DNA from: a virus
Length of the DNA stretch: 39,874 nucleotides
IMG/VR virus record: IMGVR_UViG_3300030099_002745
Location: 15,663-55,536 of that record
Strand: one strand, 5' to 3'
Shown here in pieces: positions 1 to 8,962 of this stretch. Positions within the stretch are counted from its first letter, which is position 1, and every line of letters starts with the position of its first letter. The notes beneath the pieces are model-generated. The model had not been told where the DNA came from. It made no database searches and saw nothing but the letters and a program-made list of their open reading frames with translations. Both the position numbers and the translations under genes were made by a program.

Positions 1-3000
1 TCAACGATAGCCCTGTTCTCCATGTAAAAACAGATAGAACCGACCAATATGGTATAGCGGCTATCTTTGAAGGCAGAATAGGAATGGGTACTACTACTCC
101 CGGTACAAACCTACACATCTCAGACGACACGACTTCTTTGGTTACTGGTCTACTGGTTGAGAATATAGGTAGTGACGGAGACTCAGCAACAGTAGCAGGT
201 ATAGAGATAAAGAATGGTGCAGGTACAGATAGCAGTACGCACATCGAACAGGATGCATTTGGTCAAACAATGATGTATACTGGTCAAGGTTCTAAGAATC
301 GTTTCTTGCTTGTTAGTGCTGATGCAAGCACTTTTACTGTTGATGGTGATTTGAAATTAGGCGGCAATGATATCAAAGCATCTGATGGCACTACCGCAAT
401 TACAACTTCGGGAGCAGATGTAACTGTTGCAGGTGTGTTATCAGGTCTTGATGGAAAACTAAAACTTGGCTCTTCTGGACAATTAGATATTGATTTCGAT
501 GGTTCGCATACACGCATAACCCATGATGCGGCTACAGATTCTTCGATGATATTCAAGAATGCTGATGGTGCAACCATGCAGTTCAATATGGGTAGTGACA
601 AGGGCATCGAAATAAACAAAGATGGTAATGTAGAATTGTATTATGATAACTCAAAGAAGATTGAAACAACTTCTGCGGGTGCTACTGTAACTGGAACGCT
701 AACTGCTACTGTGACTGGTGATGTAACTGGTGATTTAACAGGTAATGCTGATACTGCCACAATAGCATCTACGGTAACTGTATCAAATAGCACAGCAAAC
801 ACGAACTTCCCTGTTGTATTCCATGACGAATCAAACGCATTGTTAGATGACACAGGCGCATTGAGATATAATCCATCAACTGGAACATTACTTGTTCCTA
901 ATTTGACTGTAGCAGGAACTACGACTCAAGTGAACACTGTCACTATGGAGGCTCAGAATGCCATTGTGTTTGAAGGTGCTACTGCTGATGCAAATGAGAC
1001 TACGTTAACTATTGCAGACCCTACAGCAGATAGAACGATTACATTACCAAATGCTTCGGGAACAATTGCATTGACAGGAAACAATGTAGCAGGTCTTAAC
1101 GCTACTAATGACAGAGATTTGGCTCCCGAAGATTTGTCATTTGCGAATGACTTCAACATATTCTTCACTTCTAAGGAAGGATTGGAGGATGGTTCTACTT
1201 CTGGTAGCAATTACCAAGATGCAATTGTCTTGAACACATGGAGTGATGGAACAGGTGGAGATGCTAACCTACTAGCATTCGACAAGTCCGAGATGAAGAT
1301 TTACCATTACCAAGCAGACCAAGCGGCTACAAACTGGGGTACTGCTAAGACAGTAGCATATACTTCTGATATTACTTACACCACCGCAGAACAAATTCAA
1401 GATATAGTAGGTGCGATGTTTACTGGTAATACTGAGACTAACATCGCGGCTACCTATCAAGATGCTGATGGAACCATTGACCTAGTAGTTAGCACTGGTG
1501 CGGGTGGATTGACAGATTTAGTGTCTGACACATCACCACAACTAGGTGGCGACTTAGATGTTCAAACCCATGAGATAAAGACGACAAGCAGTAACAGAGA
1601 CATTGTTCTAAGACCACATGGAACTGGTGGAGTGATTGTCTCTGACGAAGGTGAGAGTTTCCCTTCTACTCCTACACCCAACAAAGGTAAACTAACTGTA
1701 GTTCACGATGGGGGTACTGGCCCTACATTGCTTTTGACTGATTCAGACGGAGATTCGTTTTCCGGCCCCAATCTAAACTTGTACAGGGATTCTTCAAGTG
1801 TAAACGCTAATGATATACTTGGCAAGATTAGTTGGCATGGCAATAACAACAATGCAGAGATAGTCGGTTACGGAAGTCTGACCTCTGACATAGTAAGTGC
1901 TACAGATGGTTCAGAAAATGGCCGGATGAATTTCGGAGTGTTGGCAAGTGGAACTCATACAACTATGGCTAGTATCACAGGTACAGGACTAGGAATAGGC
2001 GTTACGAGTCCAGAAGCAATGCTACACCTACGTTCTGATACAGCAGATGTAGTTCTCAAAATTGAAGCCGATGAGAGTAACGATGCAGAAGGAGACAACC
2101 CTATGATTTGGTTGTGTCAAGACGGAGAGTTGGTTAGTTTCAAAATAGGATTGCAGAATTCTGGAAACCATGCCTACTTGAATTGGGGTAATGCAGACGA
2201 CAAAGACCTACTCCTACAAAACAATGGAACAGAGAAGTTTAGATTTACAGGTGATGGTAAACTCGGAATAGGCACTACGAGTCCCGATGCACCACTTCAT
2301 GTCAAAAGCACCGCAACTGGCACGTTGTTGTTGCTAGAATCAACAGAGGCGGGTAATGCCTCCGCACCTACATTCGACTTGTATAGGCATTCTGCTTCTC
2401 CCGCCGTGAACGATGTTATCGGTAATATCAAGTTCACAGGCGAGAATGACAATGATGAGAAAGTGACTTATGGTGAAATCATAACCTTCATTGAAGATGA
2501 AACCGATGCTACTGAAAATGCCGCATTCCAATTCAAACTGTATGAAATGGGAACTCCAAGAGAGAACCTACGAATTGCATCTAATCAAATCACATTCAAC
2601 AACTCTGAGAGAAACGTGGATGTACTGATTAAATCAGACGATGGTTCGACAAATTTCTTCTCTGATGCTAGTGCTAACCGAATAGGAATAGGCAATAACA
2701 GCCCCGAAGCCTTGCTTCATGTGGACACAGGTAGCGATAGTGGAACTGCGATTATTACTGACGGAGATATAGTAGTAAGAAGACAAAGCGATAATACACA
2801 AGGGATTAGGCTCAATGCTGAAAATAACGTAGGCACTCACGCTGATATTCTATTCCATGAGAGTGCCATGATTGCGGCTGGAAACGATATGTATTTCGCT
2901 ATCGACAGCGATGCAAGTACGACTGATGCCTTCTTCCAATGGAGAAAAGATGGCGACCAAAGCGACACTGGTTCTGTTTTGATGACTCTCACAGAAGCAG

Positions 3001-4703
3001 GAACGCTAGAGCATATGAAAGATACTGATGCAATAGCATATCACGGCAGGGCGGCCATAGGGTATTCTGGTCATAGCAACTATGCCGCTTTCGGTCATCT
3101 TGATACATTCGATACCGGAGGCTATGCATTGCTTCAATTCCAAGATGGAAAAACATTCCTAAACGCAGAAGCAGGTCAGTCCATATTTTTCAGAATACAC
3201 AATAACGATAAGATGATTTTGACCAATGCAGGTAATGTAGGAATAGGCACTACAAGCCCCACTGGAACACTAACTGTCCAAAGTTCAGGACACGACATGA
3301 TTCACCTGAACAGGACTGTGGACAATGTTGGCTATGGTGCAGGTATAATCGGAAGATTAGGGAACTCAGCATCCACAACCGCCGCACATGAGTATGCCGG
3401 AATCTTCTTCCAGATAGAGGACAACACAGATGGTGCGGAAGCAGGTAGCATATCATTCAACACATCAAGTGGTGGAGTTGCGGCAGACCAAGGTAGCACT
3501 CATGCTATGCAGATTACATCTGCGGGTAATGTCGGGATAGGAGATACAACCCCTGCCGAGAAACTGCAAGTGGCAGGTAATATCCGAATTAACAATAATG
3601 CGGCTATCAAGGCTGACGGTAGCGGGGTTCTGACACTTGGTAATACTAACAATGGACAAATAAATGTCGGTGGTGATGGTGGCGTATCATTCATAGAAGC
3701 CACATCTAATCACTTAGTTTTCAAGACACAAAGGGATTCTGATGACATTATCTTCTCAGTGAATGCAGGTGGAACTGAGAGTGATGGTACAGCAGTCGAA
3801 TCCATGAGGATACACGGCCCTGATGGTAATATTGGAATAGGCACTAGTTCACCCGCTTTCCCATTAGAGGTTGATGGATTCATTTCAACAGCAAGTGGAA
3901 TTGTCCACATGGGCGACACTAACAATACCATTACATTTGGTACTGATACTCAATCCTTCAATACTAATTCGACTGCTAGAATGTTTATTGATACCGATGG
4001 TGACATAGGAATAGGTACTACGACTGTAAATGGTAAACTGCATATTCGTGATGAAAGTGATGGTAATGACCAATTCTCCGGTATTCGTTTCTTCCCCGCA
4101 GATTCAGAGACAAGTGCTACTGATACTGACTTCTACCATAATATCACAGGTTTCAGAAAGGGAGGATTGATGCTAAGTGGTGGACAAACTGGAAACTTCA
4201 CTAGGACATATGCAACTCTCAACAATGATGGTTTCAAGATATTTACGAATGCAGGTGATAACACCGCAGTCAATATGTCTACGCAACAAAGACTGTTGAT
4301 TCCAACGGGTGGAGGTTCTGCTACACTTTCCGTTGGTCTAGATGTAAGCGGTGCGTTGACGGCTACTACGAAGTCTTTCGATATAGAACACCCAACGAAA
4401 GAAGGAAAGAGATTGCATCACGGTTCTCTAGAAGGGCCGGAACACGGTGTCTATATCAGAGGAAGACTAGAAGGAGATGTAATCGAACTACCTGATTACT
4501 GGCTAGGTCTAGTTGATGAGGATACAATCACAGTTCAACTAACTCCCAACAAAGGATTCCAACAGATATACGTAGACCACATAGAGGACAACAAGATTTA
4601 TGTTGGAACGCAGACCGATACTCCAATAGACTGCTTCTACTTCATACAAGCAGAGAGAAAAGACGTTGAGAAGATGGAGGTAGAATATGACAATGTGGTT
4701 TGA
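1..4703 (+). CDS. Giant repeat-rich tail fibre/adhesin, 5'-truncated by window edge
   Basis: Structural distal tail protein expected to contact the host surface. The frame is open from base 3: the codons before the first ATG at 84 encode another repeat unit (NDSPVLHVKTD...RIGMGTTTPG), so the true start lies outside the window and the ATG at 84 is internal. The visible part is over 1,560 residues. It contains at least eight degenerate units of the type (V/I/L)GIGTTSPxxxLHV, near bases 84, 1990, 2267, 2684, 3238, 3530, 3830 and 4007, a pattern common in phage fibres. The last ~110 residues (from KSFDIEHPTKEGKRL, with HGSLEGPEHGVYIRGR, IELPDYW and a terminal CFYFIQAERKDVEK) resemble the C-terminal domain of cyanophage fibre proteins. 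I recognise that domain from memory and have not searched it. The stop overlaps the start of the next gene. Confident as a fibre; receptor unknown. Confidence 0.85.
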   Translation, partial: NDSPVLHVKTDRTDQYGIAAIFEGRIGMGTTTPGTNLHISDDTTSLVTGLLVENIGSDGDSATVAGIEIKNGAGTDSSTHIEQDAFGQTMMYTGQGSKNRFLLVSADASTFTVDGDLKLGGNDIKASDGTTAITTSGADVTVAGVLSGLDGKLKLGSSGQLDIDFDGSHTRITHDAATDSSMIFKNADGATMQFNMGSDKGIEINKDGNVELYYDNSKKIETTSAGATVTGTLTATVTGDVTGDLTGNADTATIASTVTVSNSTANTNFPVVFHDESNALLDDTGALRYNPSTGTLLVPNLTVAGTTTQVNTVTMEAQNAIVFEGATADANETTLTIADPTADRTITLPNASGTIALTGNNVAGLNATNDRDLAPEDLSFANDFNIFFTSKEGLEDGSTSGSNYQDAIVLNTWSDGTGGDANLLAFDKSEMKIYHYQADQAATNWGTAKTVAYTSDITYTTAEQIQDIVGAMFTGNTETNIAATYQDADGTIDLVVSTGAGGLTDLVSDTSPQLGGDLDVQTHEIKTTSSNRDIVLRPHGTGGVIVSDEGESFPSTPTPNKGKLTVVHDGGTGPTLLLTDSDGDSFSGPNLNLYRDSSSVNANDILGKISWHGNNNNAEIVGYGSLTSDIVSATDGSENGRMNFGVLASGTHTTMASITGTGLGIGVTSPEAMLHLRSDTADVVLKIEADESNDAEGDNPMIWLCQDGELVSFKIGLQNSGNHAYLNWGNADDKDLLLQNNGTEKFRFTGDGKLGIGTTSPDAPLHVKSTATGTLLLLESTEAGNASAPTFDLYRHSASPAVNDVIGNIKFTGENDNDEKVTYGEIITFIEDETDATENAAFQFKLYEMGTPRENLRIASNQITFNNSERNVDVLIKSDDGSTNFFSDASANRIGIGNNSPEALLHVDTGSDSGTAIITDGDIVVRRQSDNTQGIRLNAENNVGTHADILFHESAMIAAGNDMYFAIDSDASTTDAFFQWRKDGDQSDTGSVLMTLTEAGTLEHMKDTDAIAYHGRAAIGYSGHSNYAAFGHLDTFDTGGYALLQFQDGKTFLNAEAGQSIFFRIHNNDKMILTNAGNVGIGTTSPTGTLTVQSSGHDMIHLNRTVDNVGYGAGIIGRLGNSASTTAAHEYAGIFFQIEDNTDGAEAGSISFNTSSGGVAADQGSTHAMQITSAGNVGIGDTTPAEKLQVAGNIRINNNAAIKADGSGVLTLGNTNNGQINVGGDGGVSFIEATSNHLVFKTQRDSDDIIFSVNAGGTESDGTAVESMRIHGPDGNIGIGTSSPAFPLEVDGFISTASGIVHMGDTNNTITFGTDTQSFNTNSTARMFIDTDGDIGIGTTTVNGKLHIRDESDGNDQFSGIRFFPADSETSATDTDFYHNITGFRKGGLMLSGGQTGNFTRTYATLNNDGFKIFTNAGDNTAVNMSTQQRLLIPTGGGSATLSVGLDVSGALTATTKSFDIEHPTKEGKRLHHGSLEGPEHGVYIRGRLEGDVIELPDYWLGLVDEDTITVQLTPNKGFQQIYVDHIEDNKIYVGTQTDTPIDCFYFIQAERKDVEKMEVEYDNVV

Positions 4704-4896
4704 TGTTCTAAAAAGAAAGTCTGGACGGCGAGGCAAAAAGGCTCGTAAGAAAAGAAAGAAGTCCAAGAAAAAGGTTGACGATTGTTGTACTAGAAAGGTA
4801 AAGGCGAGATATGATGTTTGGCCGTCTGCCTATGCTTCTGGAGCAGTTACTAGATGTAGGAAGGTTGGTTGTGCAAACTGGGGTAAATCAAAATGA
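4687..4896 (+). CDS. Small basic protein with SAYASG...CRKVG motif
   Basis: A 69-residue, very Lys/Arg-rich protein of unknown function. It starts inside the fibre gene, with GGAGG six bases upstream of ATG 4687; ATG 4693 is also possible. After an N-terminal MWFDVLKRK leader and a Lys/Arg tract comes a compact C-terminal block with paired Cys (DDCC) and the motif WPSAYASGAVTRCRKVG ending in NWG. Similar SAYASG/CRKxG blocks occur in small proteins of cyanophages and large DNA viruses (a DUF5872-like pattern, recalled and not searched). It heads a run of four small basic proteins between the fibre and the lectin genes. Their charge and location suggest virion-associated nucleic-acid binding, which is inference only. 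Confidence 0.75.
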   Translation: MTMWFDVLKRKSGRRGKKARKKRKKSKKKVDDCCTRKVKARYDVWPSAYASGAVTRCRKVGCANWGKSK

Positions 4897-5135
4897 GTTG
4901 GTTTGAAATAATCAAGGATGATGGTTTACGTCAATGGTTTAACAGAAGGGGAGGAAAAGAAACCAAAGATGGAAAAACACAAGGAGGTTGGATTGATTGC
5001 GGTTCTTGTGGGAGAAAAGGCGGCCCAAGACCTTGTGGGAGAAAAGACGCTTCAGTAGGCAGAAAGAGAAGATGTAGACCAACATGTTCAGAATGTAAAG
5101 ACTATCCAAGAAGAAAAGGAAGAGGAAGAAAATGA
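4893..5135 (+). CDS. Small basic Cys-rich protein, second of four
   Basis: An 80-residue protein that overlaps the previous stop by ATGA. It begins with MSWFEIIKDD, the leader type shared with its neighbours. The remainder is Gly/Arg/Lys-rich with six Cys (CGSCGRKGG, RPCGRK, CRPTCSEC), compatible with a zinc-binding fold, and the C-terminus is strongly basic (RRKGRGRK). The PCGRK...CRPT..C arrangement is one I associate with small proteins of cyanophages and giant viruses, but I cannot name a family. Function unknown; nucleic-acid binding or a packaged virion component are the obvious guesses. Confidence 0.72.
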   Translation: MSWFEIIKDDGLRQWFNRRGGKETKDGKTQGGWIDCGSCGRKGGPRPCGRKDASVGRKRRCRPTCSECKDYPRRKGRGRK

Positions 5136-5422
5136 GTTGGGAAAAAATAGTAAAGAGACACTGTGGATGTGGGCAAGACCCATGTAAAAAATATGGTAGT
5201 GTAAAGAAATACGACATAGAGAAAGGAAAGGGAGAAAGACATTTTTACATGGAAAACGGTAAGCCAGTACAATGGGTTGGGCCTACACACAAACATCCAG
5301 ATGGAACACTCATGTCTGGTGAAAAACATGAGGAAGGTAAAAGCAAGAAACTATTTCATTTTTATGAATTGAGTGAAGATGCTTTGAGACATCTAAGTAA
5401 GGAAACAACGGAGATTAAATAA
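5132..5422 (+). CDS. Small hypothetical protein, third of four with a W-x2-IVK leader
   Basis: A 96-residue protein whose ATG overlaps the previous stop (ATGA) behind a GGAAGAGGAAG ribosome-binding stretch. It starts MSWEKIVKRH and then has a short Cys cluster (CGCGQDPC). A middle segment contains HFYMENGKPVQWVGPTHKHPDG, with aromatic and His residues, and the tail is more helical (FYELSEDALRHL). It is less basic than its three sisters. No family recognised. Its place in the tail module and the shared N-terminus argue for a joint role with genes at 4687, 4893 and 5424. Confidence 0.72.
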   Translation: MSWEKIVKRHCGCGQDPCKKYGSVKKYDIEKGKGERHFYMENGKPVQWVGPTHKHPDGTLMSGEKHEEGKSKKLFHFYELSEDALRHLSKETTEIK

Positions 5423-5423
5423 G

Positions 5424-5699
5424 ATGGATGCTTGGTTTGATACTCTGTGTAAGTCTGGTAGGTGTACCAAAAGAACAGGTAAAACCAAATCAACAAGAAA
5501 AGGAAAGAAATGGATGGCTTGTGTTCCATCAGGAAAAAAAGGCAAGTATGTGAGGAGGCATTGGGGTCAACCGGGAGTTAAGGTAACTGGTAAGAGTGGA
5601 AACACTAAGAGAAAGAAATCCTTTAATGCAAGACATAAATGTTCAACGTGCGGAAAAGGAAATTATTCTTCTAGATGTATGGCTTGTAGAGATTGGTGA
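5424..5699 (+). CDS. Small basic Cys-rich protein, fourth of four
   Basis: A 91-residue protein, extremely basic, starting MDAWFDTLCKSGRC. Two Lys/Arg-rich blocks flank KKWMACVPSGKKGKYVRRHWG. The C-terminus carries a CxxC...CxxC arrangement (KCSTCGKGN...SRCMACRDW) that looks like a small zinc ribbon. A GGAG lies eleven bases before ATG 5424. The stop overlaps the GTG start of the lectin gene at 5696. Function unknown; a DNA- or RNA-binding virion protein is plausible. Confidence 0.72.
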   Translation: MDAWFDTLCKSGRCTKRTGKTKSTRKGKKWMACVPSGKKGKYVRRHWGQPGVKVTGKSGNTKRKKSFNARHKCSTCGKGNYSSRCMACRDW

Positions 5700-6466
5700 T
5701 TGCTGTGGGATTCTATAGCGGGCCAGTCATAGTTACTGATAGTCTCATCTTTAACTTCGATGCAGGTAATGACAAATGTACAGATGCAGATGATGACGTT
5801 ACTAGCATGAGAGATATCGGTTCAGTAGCACATTCTTCTAGAACAGATAGGGGATTGACTGGTGCAGGGGAAACGGGTAACTTCTCATTTCCAACAAACG
5901 CAGGTGCGGTTAAGTCAATCAATATAGGAGTCACTGGAAGAAACTCAAGTGTAGACGCTACTAATTATCAGAATAGAATAGGGTTAGACGATGATATCCT
6001 ATTGGCTGATGAAAGTGCTTGGACGTTTGAGTTTTGGGCTAAACCCAATGCTAATGCAGAACACACCTTTCTGAGTCTAGCAGGTAGGGGAGCAACAAGT
6101 CCGTGGTTTATTTGGCAACACGGAAGCACTACATTTTATCCTCGCTATCGAGATAACAATGGAAACTACTACAGAGATAGTGCTAACACGAATTGTCCTG
6201 ACCCCGATGACTGGCATCAAGTTGTATTTACTGCTGATACTAGCAGAAACATATCCTTCTACAAGGATGGTGAATTGTTAGGTGGCTCTGTGCAAGCCGC
6301 AGATACTCAAACTCAGTTTAATAGGTTCATGGCAGGATATTCATCAGGAACTACGAGATATAATTTTCAAGGAGATTTTCTCTGTATTAGAGTGTACTCA
6401 AAAACGCTATCAGCCGCAGAGGTATTGCAGAACTTCAACGCAACGAGAAGGAGAGTAGGAATATGA
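5696..6466 (+). CDS. LamG/concanavalin-like lectin domain protein
   Basis: A protein of about 256 residues predicted to fold as a LamG/concanavalin A-like jelly roll that binds glycans on the cell surface. Evidence: an N-terminal SLIFNFDAGND block (the (L)xLDAGN start of phage LamG adhesins), a central WTFEFWAKPNA strand, DDWHQVVFTAD and ISFYKDGELLGG, and the ending FLCIRVYSKTLSAAEVLQNF, which is the typical last strand and helix. The start is GTG 5696, overlapping the previous stop (GTGA). TTG 5693 is the alternative. A second lectin gene lies at 6681. Probably a receptor-binding component attached to the fibre. Confidence 0.8.
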   Translation: MIAVGFYSGPVIVTDSLIFNFDAGNDKCTDADDDVTSMRDIGSVAHSSRTDRGLTGAGETGNFSFPTNAGAVKSINIGVTGRNSSVDATNYQNRIGLDDDILLADESAWTFEFWAKPNANAEHTFLSLAGRGATSPWFIWQHGSTTFYPRYRDNNGNYYRDSANTNCPDPDDWHQVVFTADTSRNISFYKDGELLGGSVQAADTQTQFNRFMAGYSSGTTRYNFQGDFLCIRVYSKTLSAAEVLQNFNATRRRVGI

Positions 6467-6681
6467 AATACAGAATAAACGGAGTAGATTATACTGAAAA
6501 ACAATTGGAAAATATACTTGGTGGTGCTGTTGCTAAGTATTGTGATGAAGAGGGAAACCCAATAGTGGAACTACAAGATGCCGCATTACTAGCATTAGAG
6601 CAAGGTAGTAGTTTTGTCCCATTAACATTTGAAGAGGCTATGATTCAGTCTAGGTTATTGCATAAGGAGGAAGAGGAATAA
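6463..6681 (+). CDS. Small acidic protein between two lectin genes
   Basis: A 72-residue protein (MKYRINGVDYTEKQLE...) starting with ATG that overlaps the previous stop (ATGA). It is acidic, mostly helical after the first strand, and ends in HKEEEE. That Glu run is encoded by the GGAGGAAGAGGAA ribosome-binding stretch of the next gene, so it may carry no protein function. No family recognised. Its position, sandwiched between two adhesin genes, suggests a tail assembly or chaperone accessory role (inference). Confidence 0.65.
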   Translation: MKYRINGVDYTEKQLENILGGAVAKYCDEEGNPIVELQDAALLALEQGSSFVPLTFEEAMIQSRLLHKEEEE

Positions 6682-7415
6682 TGGGAGTAGCAGGTGGGCC
6701 TAGTATACCACAAAGCGGTATGCAGTTGAATTTAGATGCCTCCAACAAGAAAAGCAATTTCGGTGGTGGCACGACATGGTTCGATGTTAGTGGAAATGAT
6801 AGAGACTTCACTTGGGCAGATGAACCTACATACAACACAAGGCCAGTTGTAGGGGGATATCAACAACCGGATTCTATTGATGCGGCTAAGGCTACTGGCC
6901 CCGCGTCTAACAGTTTTGAAATAGACTCATCAAGTGGTGCTTCTTTTGTCTTCTACTGTACTAATGATTCTCTAACGGCTAAATCTGCTTTCAAATGGTA
7001 CATGGGTGATGGTACGGGTACTGATGCAAGAGGATATTTTGCTCATATTCCGTGGAGTGACGGAAAAATATATTTTGACACGAACGGGTCTACATCTACT
7101 TCCAGTGGAGGTGGTAGGGTAAATACCAGTACCAATATAGGTAGTCATGTCAATTTCTTTTGGGTTCATGTTTTTACCAAATCAGCCGATGGTGCTACAA
7201 TGAAAATATATCGAGATGGCGAGGAAGTGGCATCGAGAACCAATGCGGGGGCTTGCCCGACATTGAGTGACGATGGGGCAACTGTTGGTGGTGATGATGT
7301 GTATGCTTCTGGTTGGAATGCTAAAATGGGTGCTTTTCTCTGTTACAACAAGGAACTCAGTGCAGATGAGGTAAAGCAAATAACTGCCGCATTACGTGGA
7401 AGGGACGGTGCTTAG
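6681..7415 (+). CDS. Second LamG-like lectin domain protein
   Basis: A 244-residue protein with the phage LamG adhesin signature: GMQLNLDASNKKS near residue 20, GTTWFDVSGNDRDF (the WxDxSGN motif), an internal FFWVHVFTKSADGATMKIYRDGEEV strand pair, and the closing GAFLCYNKELSADEVKQI. It differs enough from the first lectin (5696) that the two are old paralogues rather than a recent duplication. Start ATG 6681 overlaps the previous stop by one base (TAATG). It probably binds cell-surface sugars as part of the tail tip. Confidence 0.8.
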   Translation: MGVAGGPSIPQSGMQLNLDASNKKSNFGGGTTWFDVSGNDRDFTWADEPTYNTRPVVGGYQQPDSIDAAKATGPASNSFEIDSSSGASFVFYCTNDSLTAKSAFKWYMGDGTGTDARGYFAHIPWSDGKIYFDTNGSTSTSSGGGRVNTSTNIGSHVNFFWVHVFTKSADGATMKIYRDGEEVASRTNAGACPTLSDDGATVGGDDVYASGWNAKMGAFLCYNKELSADEVKQITAALRGRDGA

Positions 7416-8954
7416 ATGGCAAATAGCGATAAGGACATCCTGATTACTCCGAATGTTAGTCAGACTTCCCAACCAGAAATCAAACTGGTAGGCAAGGATA
7501 ACTCTCCGATGTACCTCAAGGTGTTGGATGACAACACCCTATCCTTTGAGGGAACAGAGGGACAAGTCTTCTCAATCGGGCCTACAATGTCTACCGGGGA
7601 TATATTCAGTGTTAGCGATATTTCCGGTGTGCAGAGCATGGCCGTGACTGCTGAAGGTAATATCAAGATTATTCCAACTGGAACACAACCATCTAGCAGA
7701 TTGTTTCTGGGAGATTTGAGACATTGCTTCGTATACGCTAGAGGAACGGGAAATAACAATGTGGCAAATTCCCTAGTTTATCTTAATGGCAATAAGATAG
7801 TAGAAAGTGCTACTAGAGGCTTGAATCTAACAATAATTAACCAAGTCAATTTGTCTGTTGTATCTTCTACTAATTACGATACATTTGCTAATCAAACCAA
7901 CAACGACAATCTCGCTACTGCCATAGGAAACATGACAGACCAACAGATAGGAATTCTAGTATCAGAGGATGCTTGGGAAACTAGCAGTACTACTAATTCT
8001 GCGAATCTAGTGGCGGCGGCTAAACTGGTTGGACTTACAAAACTAGGCAACATAGGAAATACAAACTCAGCCAATAGAAGACCCTACGCGGCTATCTTCA
8101 TGGGTTCGGGAGATGATGCGAATGCCGCTAACAAATTTGTGATTGAGAGAATGTCTGATAATGATGCTGATGCTCCTATGGCTTCGGTATCTGCTGTTCT
8201 AGTATCGGATGGAACTCATGCTTCTATCATGGGTTCTAACAATGTAAATGCAATTTGGGGTGCAGATTCAAACCATGAGGAACCTGCTCTCATCGCAGAC
8301 GAGGACAACAACATAGACATTCTAGGTGGTAGTGGGGCAAATGGACAGGTAAACGTCAGTAGGACAAGTGGTGCAACTGTCTTCCTACAAGCACAATCCG
8401 CAACAGGAATAGTGGGAACCTCAAGCAATCATACTCTAGCCCTTACTACAAATGGTTCTCAGAGAGTCAAGATAAACAATGTCGGGGGAATCGAAGCAGT
8501 ATCAAATGCGAATGGTTGGAACCTTTGGCATAAGGTGACTTTCGGTAAATTGGATTATGGAACATCTAATGGTCAAGGTTCAGGATTGAGTACACTTACA
8601 TTTGATGACAATGAGGCGGGTATAAGCACCTACACCTTACCTAGAGACATCACTATACACGCAGTTGAAATTAGAACACAGGGAGTGATTTTGAGTGGCT
8701 CAACTGCTCAAGTGCTGAGAATATTTGCAAATGGAGATGCAGGGTCAGGAACGCTAACCGACATCTCTTACAATGCTAGTCAATTCACAAGACACAATTC
8801 TGAGAATTCAAATGCAACTCAACATTCGCTAGTGGTCACAGGAGTAAACGGTTCATACGATGCAGGTGACACATTAGCATGTAGAAGAAATTCAGGTGCA
8901 GTTGACATGGGTGATTACATAGTGGATATTTGGTTTAGTATTGATAACGCTTAG
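7416..8954 (+). CDS. Tail fibre-like protein with ILEI-type domain
   Basis: A 512-residue structural protein. Residues ~95-225 read like the ILEI/FAM3 (interleukin-like EMT inducer) fold seen in some phage tail proteins: RGLNLTIINQVNLSVV, then SSTNYDTFANQTNNDNLATAI, then QIGILVSEDAWE and KLVGLTKLGN, then RRPYAAIFMG. The middle is fibre-like (NNIDILGGSGANGQVNVSR, ALTTNGSQRVKINNVGGI). The last ~140 residues form a beta-rich terminal domain (STLTFDDNEAGISTYTLPRDI...GDYIVDIWFSIDNA) that may be the receptor-binding or trimerising end. It starts directly after the lectin stop. The domain call is from motif memory and needs a profile search. Confidence 0.75.
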   Translation: MANSDKDILITPNVSQTSQPEIKLVGKDNSPMYLKVLDDNTLSFEGTEGQVFSIGPTMSTGDIFSVSDISGVQSMAVTAEGNIKIIPTGTQPSSRLFLGDLRHCFVYARGTGNNNVANSLVYLNGNKIVESATRGLNLTIINQVNLSVVSSTNYDTFANQTNNDNLATAIGNMTDQQIGILVSEDAWETSSTTNSANLVAAAKLVGLTKLGNIGNTNSANRRPYAAIFMGSGDDANAANKFVIERMSDNDADAPMASVSAVLVSDGTHASIMGSNNVNAIWGADSNHEEPALIADEDNNIDILGGSGANGQVNVSRTSGATVFLQAQSATGIVGTSSNHTLALTTNGSQRVKINNVGGIEAVSNANGWNLWHKVTFGKLDYGTSNGQGSGLSTLTFDDNEAGISTYTLPRDITIHAVEIRTQGVILSGSTAQVLRIFANGDAGSGTLTDISYNASQFTRHNSENSNATQHSLVVTGVNGSYDAGDTLACRRNSGAVDMGDYIVDIWFSIDNA

Positions 8955-8962
8955 GTGATAGT

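Noticed and set aside
284-4073. Several open frames of 60-110 codons opposite the fibre gene
   Set aside because: They are shadows of the repeat-rich coding strand without ribosome-binding sites.
84-4703. ATG at 84 as the start of the fibre gene
   Set aside because: The frame is open upstream to the window edge and encodes a further repeat unit, so the gene is truncated by the window.
1-4703. Recurring GGAATAGGCACTAC-type DNA repeats as a CRISPR-like or recombination array
   Set aside because: They are the codons of the GIGTT fibre motif at irregular spacing within one coding frame.
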